A stretch of 64,000 nt of DNA from assembly GCA_039803545.1 (NCBI GenBank), contig JBDRYS010000001.1:313866-377865 (forward strand), given 5' to 3'. The stretch comes from a candidate division WOR-3 bacterium. Its GTDB lineage: Bacteria; Hydrothermota; Hydrothermia; UBA1063. Every line of letters starts with the position of its first letter. Position 1 is the stretch's first letter. Below the pieces are notes generated by a model, which worked only from the letters and a program-made list of their open reading frames with translations, was not told where the DNA came from and ran no database searches. The translations under genes were made by a program, and so were the position numbers. Of this stretch, positions 60,765 through 64,000 are shown in pieces.

Positions 60765-62015
60765 CTATTTTTCACATTTTTTTACAAACAGGGTAAGGCC
60801 TTCTACCTTTACCACTTCAATTTCTTCGCCTTTTTCTATTCTTTCTTCGCTCTTTGCTTTCCAGAGTTCACCATGGACGAGGCACATACCCCCCTTCGAG
60901 TCTATTGGGGTTTGAGCGATTCCTTTTTCTCCAATGAGTCCTTCTTTTCCTGTAGCAGGCTTTATAAAGAAGGTTTTAACTCCCTTTGAAATTACCCAGA
61001 TGAAGAAAGCCGCTGATATTATCGCCGTTGAGACAATTAAACCTTTTGAAACCTGGAACATGGGACCTCCTTTAAAGAGCATTAAAGAGCCTAAAATGAA
61101 GGAAACTATGCCTCCAGCGGCTAATATGCCGTGGGATTGCACAAAGGCCTCAAGGGCAAAAAGAATAATTGAGAGAATCATAAGGGCGAGCCCCGCGTAA
61201 TTGACAGGTAGGGTTTGAAGAGAGTAAAAGGCGAGGATAAGACAGATGGAGCCTACTACCCCGGGAAATATCGAACCAGGGTTGGAGAGTTCAAAAAATA
61301 GGCCGTAAAAACCAAGAACAAGGAGTATGTAAGCAATATTTGGATTACTTAGAATGGTAAGCAGTTTCTCCCTCAGGCTCATCTTTAATTCTTTTATTTC
61401 GTATGGTTTTTGCAGGCTTATGATATATTCATTTCCGTCCATTTTAATCTTCTTTCCATTCAGGCTGTCAAGGAGTTCTTCAAGGCTTGACGCTATGTAG
61501 TCTATAACGCCTTCTTTTAGCGCTTCTGTGGCGGAGGAAGACTTGGCCTCATATACAGCCATTTCAGCCCACTTAGTATTTCTACCCCGGAGTTCGGCAA
61601 GGGATTTTAGATAGGCTGCAGCATCGTTTGCGACCTTTTTTACCATTATACTATCCATCTGGGTTCCGATGGCAACGGGGTGACAAGCCCCGATACTGGT
61701 TCCGGGTGCCATGGCAATGATGTGGGAAGCCATTGCAATAAATGCTCCAGCAGATGCAGCCCTCGAGCCTTCAGGGTAGATATAAGTAACCACGGGTATT
61801 TTGGAGGCAAGAATTGCCTTGTTGATGGAACGCATTGCTTCGTCAAGCCCGCCAGGGGTATCCATCTTAATGACGATTAACTTGGCATCTTCTTTGTTAG
61901 CCCTTTCAATGGCATCGCAAACGTATTCCGAGATAGAAGGTGTGATAGGTGCTTCTATGAAGACCTTGTAGATCTCCGCCTTAACTAACAATAAACTCAG
62001 CAAAAGTATGTTCAT
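60765..62015 (-). CDS. NfeD-family membrane serine protease (ClpP-like)
   Basis: 416 residues: signal peptide, an extracytoplasmic ClpP-class protease domain, about four to five membrane segments (about 225-335) and a C-terminal OB-fold NfeD domain. KMDTPGGLDEAM and GSRAASAGAFIAMA place the catalytic Ser at 88; Lys126 or 127 fits the Ser-Lys dyad of this family. Known members cleave hydrophobic stretches of stomatin, but no stomatin gene is next to it here. The start overlaps the slt stop as ATGA. Confidence 0.92.
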   Translation of the reverse strand: MNILLLSLLLVKAEIYKVFIEAPITPSISEYVCDAIERANKEDAKLIVIKMDTPGGLDEAMRSINKAILASKIPVVTYIYPEGSRAASAGAFIAMASHIIAMAPGTSIGACHPVAIGTQMDSIMVKKVANDAAAYLKSLAELRGRNTKWAEMAVYEAKSSSATEALKEGVIDYIASSLEELLDSLNGKKIKMDGNEYIISLQKPYEIKELKMSLREKLLTILSNPNIAYILLVLGFYGLFFELSNPGSIFPGVVGSICLILAFYSLQTLPVNYAGLALMILSIILFALEAFVQSHGILAAGGIVSFILGSLMLFKGGPMFQVSKGLIVSTAIISAAFFIWVISKGVKTFFIKPATGKEGLIGEKGIAQTPIDSKGGMCLVHGELWKAKSEERIEKGEEIEVVKVEGLTLFVKKCEK

Positions 62016-63934
62016 TTTTTCTCACTCCTTAAGAGGTACTGGTATATAATTATACTTCGCAAAATCCGCTGAACATACTCCCTTGTCTCCTTGAAGGGAA
62101 TTAACTCGAGAAATAGTAGTTGGTCGTTAGTTGTATAAGTGCTTTTCCATTCGCGAATTCTCGATTCCCCTGCGTTGTAGGCGCATAGGGTGTGAATTAG
62201 ATTGGGGAATGAATCGGACAACATTGATAGATATTTGATTCCAATAGTGATGTTTAAGTCAGGTACTCCAAGGGAATCGGGTGTAGCCTCCCGCATAATC
62301 CTTTTCCCTGTTGAGGGTAAAATCTGCATAAGGCCAATGGCACCGGCTGGACTTATAGCGGTGGGATTGAATCGGCTCTCTTCTCTCATTAGTGAAATTA
62401 CAACTTCGGGTTTTACGTTGTAAAAATTGGCAATGGAGCTTACTTGCTTGTAATAGTTTGTGGGAAAGATGTGTTTTAACAGGTAAAGGGGGATACCTTT
62501 TCTATCTGGCAAAGAGTTGTAATAGTCCAATGCGAGTTTTATCCTGATGTAATCATTGCCATAGCGTTCTGCCAATTTTACAGCGCCGTAAAGGTCATTA
62601 GGTTCAGAGGGCACGTAGTTCAAGGCTTCCGATTGATCTCCTAAGATTAGAAGATACTTGACAATTTTTAGTTTTTTAAAGGTTTCCTCTGATATTTCAG
62701 GCTCGGGTTCGCGGGTGACCACTAAACCTTTATCCAGTATGTAGAAGTAGTCAAATTTGGTTTCGTTATCTAAATCGTCATCTACGTAACGGCCTAAATT
62801 CTTTAAGAAGAAACGTGCCCTTATTTTTATTGGTAAGTTATTCCCATTGAGGCTCTTGATAAAGAGACTTTCGGCGCTCGTAGAATCTCCCTTGTACATT
62901 TTAAACAGGGCTAAGGCGTAGGAGAGTTCCTGTGAATGGACATTCACATTGTTAAAGTAACACTGGGAAATGGAATCCTTTTCTCTGATCAGGATATCGG
63001 TTATAAGCCTTGCAGCAATTTCGTTTCTCTGGTTGGCTAAATAATGAATGTACTCAAGTCCCTTAAGTGGATTTTGCGTTTTCCAGTAGGAGTAGCCTAT
63101 AGATAAAAACAGGCTTTTTTCTTCTCTTTCGTTTAACTTATCCCTGAGTTTTTCAAAAACTTGGATAGTTTTGTTGTAGTTCTTGAGTCTGTAAGCCGAC
63201 AGGATCTGGGCATAAGGGTAGCGAGTTGTGTTGATTTTTGTAAAAATGCTGTCTGCCTTTGCATAATTTCCGGCAGAGTAGTAAACAAATGCCTGCAAAG
63301 TATCATCTAAAAGCGAAACCAATCTAACTGCGTAAGGGGAATCGGGTTTGATTTTTACAAGTTCTTTTGCAAAATTTCGTGCATTCAAAGTATCAGACTT
63401 ACTAAGGGCTTTTAAAGCGTTCAGGAAGGTTCTTGTCTCTTGGGAAATTGGCCTTAAAGTCAGCAGAGAATCAGCAAATTCTATTTTTTGCTTGTTCCAT
63501 ACGTAGTCTACGAAATTCCTTATTGCAACCTTCAGATAGCGTGGATTCTTTATCTCTCTAACATAAAATAAGGCTTCCTGCGGCTTTTCAAGATGTAACA
63601 GTTTTTCAACAAGTCGCATGTAGAAATATTCTTTTAATTCAGCGATTGAATCTGCGAGGATTTTCAGGTTATAAACAGCTAAGGAGTCATAGTTGTTACT
63701 CTGCAAAAGGTTTGAGGTGTAGGCCAGAAGAACATCGGTGGAGACATTATTATCTTTTAGATAACTTATTGCCTTTTCTGTTTTGAGGTTGATTCTGCAA
63801 GAAATCAAAACGAGAACAGAGTCTTCCGTGTCCTTAGTGTTTTGCCACATAGTTGAAACCAGCCAGAAGTTCCTATTACTGAAATTTTCCTTTATGGGGC
63901 TTATATTGCAGAGGAAAAGCAAGAGGAATAACAT
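62012..63934 (-). CDS. Lytic murein transglycosylase with helical repeat superhelix
   Basis: 640 residues: short signal, a long alpha-helical region resembling the Slt70 U-shaped or TPR-like superhelix (about 30-490), and a C-terminal lysozyme-like domain. The catalytic Glu is in REESRFNP (about 519), followed by SPAGAIGLMQILPST, DLNITIGIKYLS and CAYNAGES. It cleaves MurNAc-GlcNAc bonds to the 1,6-anhydro product. I chose the second of two ATG codons (63934), seven bases after TAAAAT; the first is at 63937. Confidence 0.93.
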   Translation of the reverse strand: MLFLLLFLCNISPIKENFSNRNFWLVSTMWQNTKDTEDSVLVLISCRINLKTEKAISYLKDNNVSTDVLLAYTSNLLQSNNYDSLAVYNLKILADSIAELKEYFYMRLVEKLLHLEKPQEALFYVREIKNPRYLKVAIRNFVDYVWNKQKIEFADSLLTLRPISQETRTFLNALKALSKSDTLNARNFAKELVKIKPDSPYAVRLVSLLDDTLQAFVYYSAGNYAKADSIFTKINTTRYPYAQILSAYRLKNYNKTIQVFEKLRDKLNEREEKSLFLSIGYSYWKTQNPLKGLEYIHYLANQRNEIAARLITDILIREKDSISQCYFNNVNVHSQELSYALALFKMYKGDSTSAESLFIKSLNGNNLPIKIRARFFLKNLGRYVDDDLDNETKFDYFYILDKGLVVTREPEPEISEETFKKLKIVKYLLILGDQSEALNYVPSEPNDLYGAVKLAERYGNDYIRIKLALDYYNSLPDRKGIPLYLLKHIFPTNYYKQVSSIANFYNVKPEVVISLMREESRFNPTAISPAGAIGLMQILPSTGKRIMREATPDSLGVPDLNITIGIKYLSMLSDSFPNLIHTLCAYNAGESRIREWKSTYTTNDQLLFLELIPFKETREYVQRILRSIIIYQYLLRSEKK

Positions 63935-63941
63935 CATTACA

Positions 63942-63970
63942 ATTTTAAGGGCTTTGCATTGATTTTACAA
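63942..63970 (-). promoter_or_regulatory. Leaderless promoter of the slt-nfeD operon
   Basis: On the minus strand TTGTAA (63970-63965), 17 bp, TAAAAT (63947-63942). The second ATG follows after seven bases. The remaining bases to 64000 are intergenic. Confidence 0.7.
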
Positions 63971-64000
63971 TTAATTGAGAGTAAAATTATAAACTCCTAA

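Overview
The window is a gene-dense, A+T-rich stretch of a bacterial chromosome. It carries meso-DAP peptidoglycan genes (MurE with DNPR), a heptose-1-phosphate adenylyltransferase that implies LPS, and periplasmic proteins (Spy-like, Slt, DacB), so the cell is most likely Gram-negative type. A THEP1-type NTPase and a secreted GH57 amylase hint at a thermophile. FtsA, FtsL and FolD are divergent and ftsQ is absent from the cluster, which suits an uncultivated deep lineage (a WOR-3/Hydrothermae-like phylum is my guess, low confidence). No transposase, prophage or CRISPR array is visible.

Layout. 1-16054 (minus): one uninterrupted dcw operon, mraZ-rsmH-ftsL-ftsI-murE-murF-mraY-murD-ftsW-murG-murC-murB-ftsA-ftsZ, then a radical SAM gene that runs off the window. 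Almost every junction overlaps. The promoter and a three-repeat MraZ operator are readable. 16111-20715: acyl-CoA synthetase, THEP1 NTPase, RidA, zinc ribbon, CDF transporter, and cutA with a rhodanese lipoprotein. 20734-23515: a sparse tRNA region (Lys, fMet, Met) around one MFS gene. 23543-30686 (plus): folD-fhs-ychF and two radical SAM genes. 30673-34180 (minus): the GH57 enzyme. 34526-36302: tRNA-Leu, acpP, fabF. 36283-39985 (minus): moxR, DUF58, transglutaminase. 40007-50272 (plus): a 13-gene operon with no gap above 8 nt (FKBP, membrane protein, PLP-homeostasis protein, DivIVA, PNP, purD, heptose adenylyltransferase, dacB, aminotransferase, LuxE-like, LuxC-like, queD, queE). 50281-53401: MATE, Spy-like protein, GAF-GGDEF, tRNA-Pro. 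53697-55937: restriction-modification island. 56138-63970: secreted pseudo-nucleotidase and PLD, lipA/miaB divergon, secreted protein, nfeD and slt.

How the genes work together. The dcw block makes the lipid II precursors and the division machinery. DacB, Slt and DivIVA elsewhere add wall trimming and cell-pole functions. folD and fhs form the formate-to-methylene-THF branch. QueD and QueE are two successive steps to 7-deazaguanine. The aminotransferase-LuxE-LuxC trio reads as an acid-to-aldehyde-to-amine module of unknown substrate and is the best candidate for undescribed biochemistry. Other unusual signals are repeated -10-N6/N7-ATG (leaderless) promoters, a conserved ~95 bp module directly upstream of tRNA promoters, a putative EVE-PD-(D/E)XK restriction enzyme, and a 5'-nucleotidase homologue that has lost its metal ligands.
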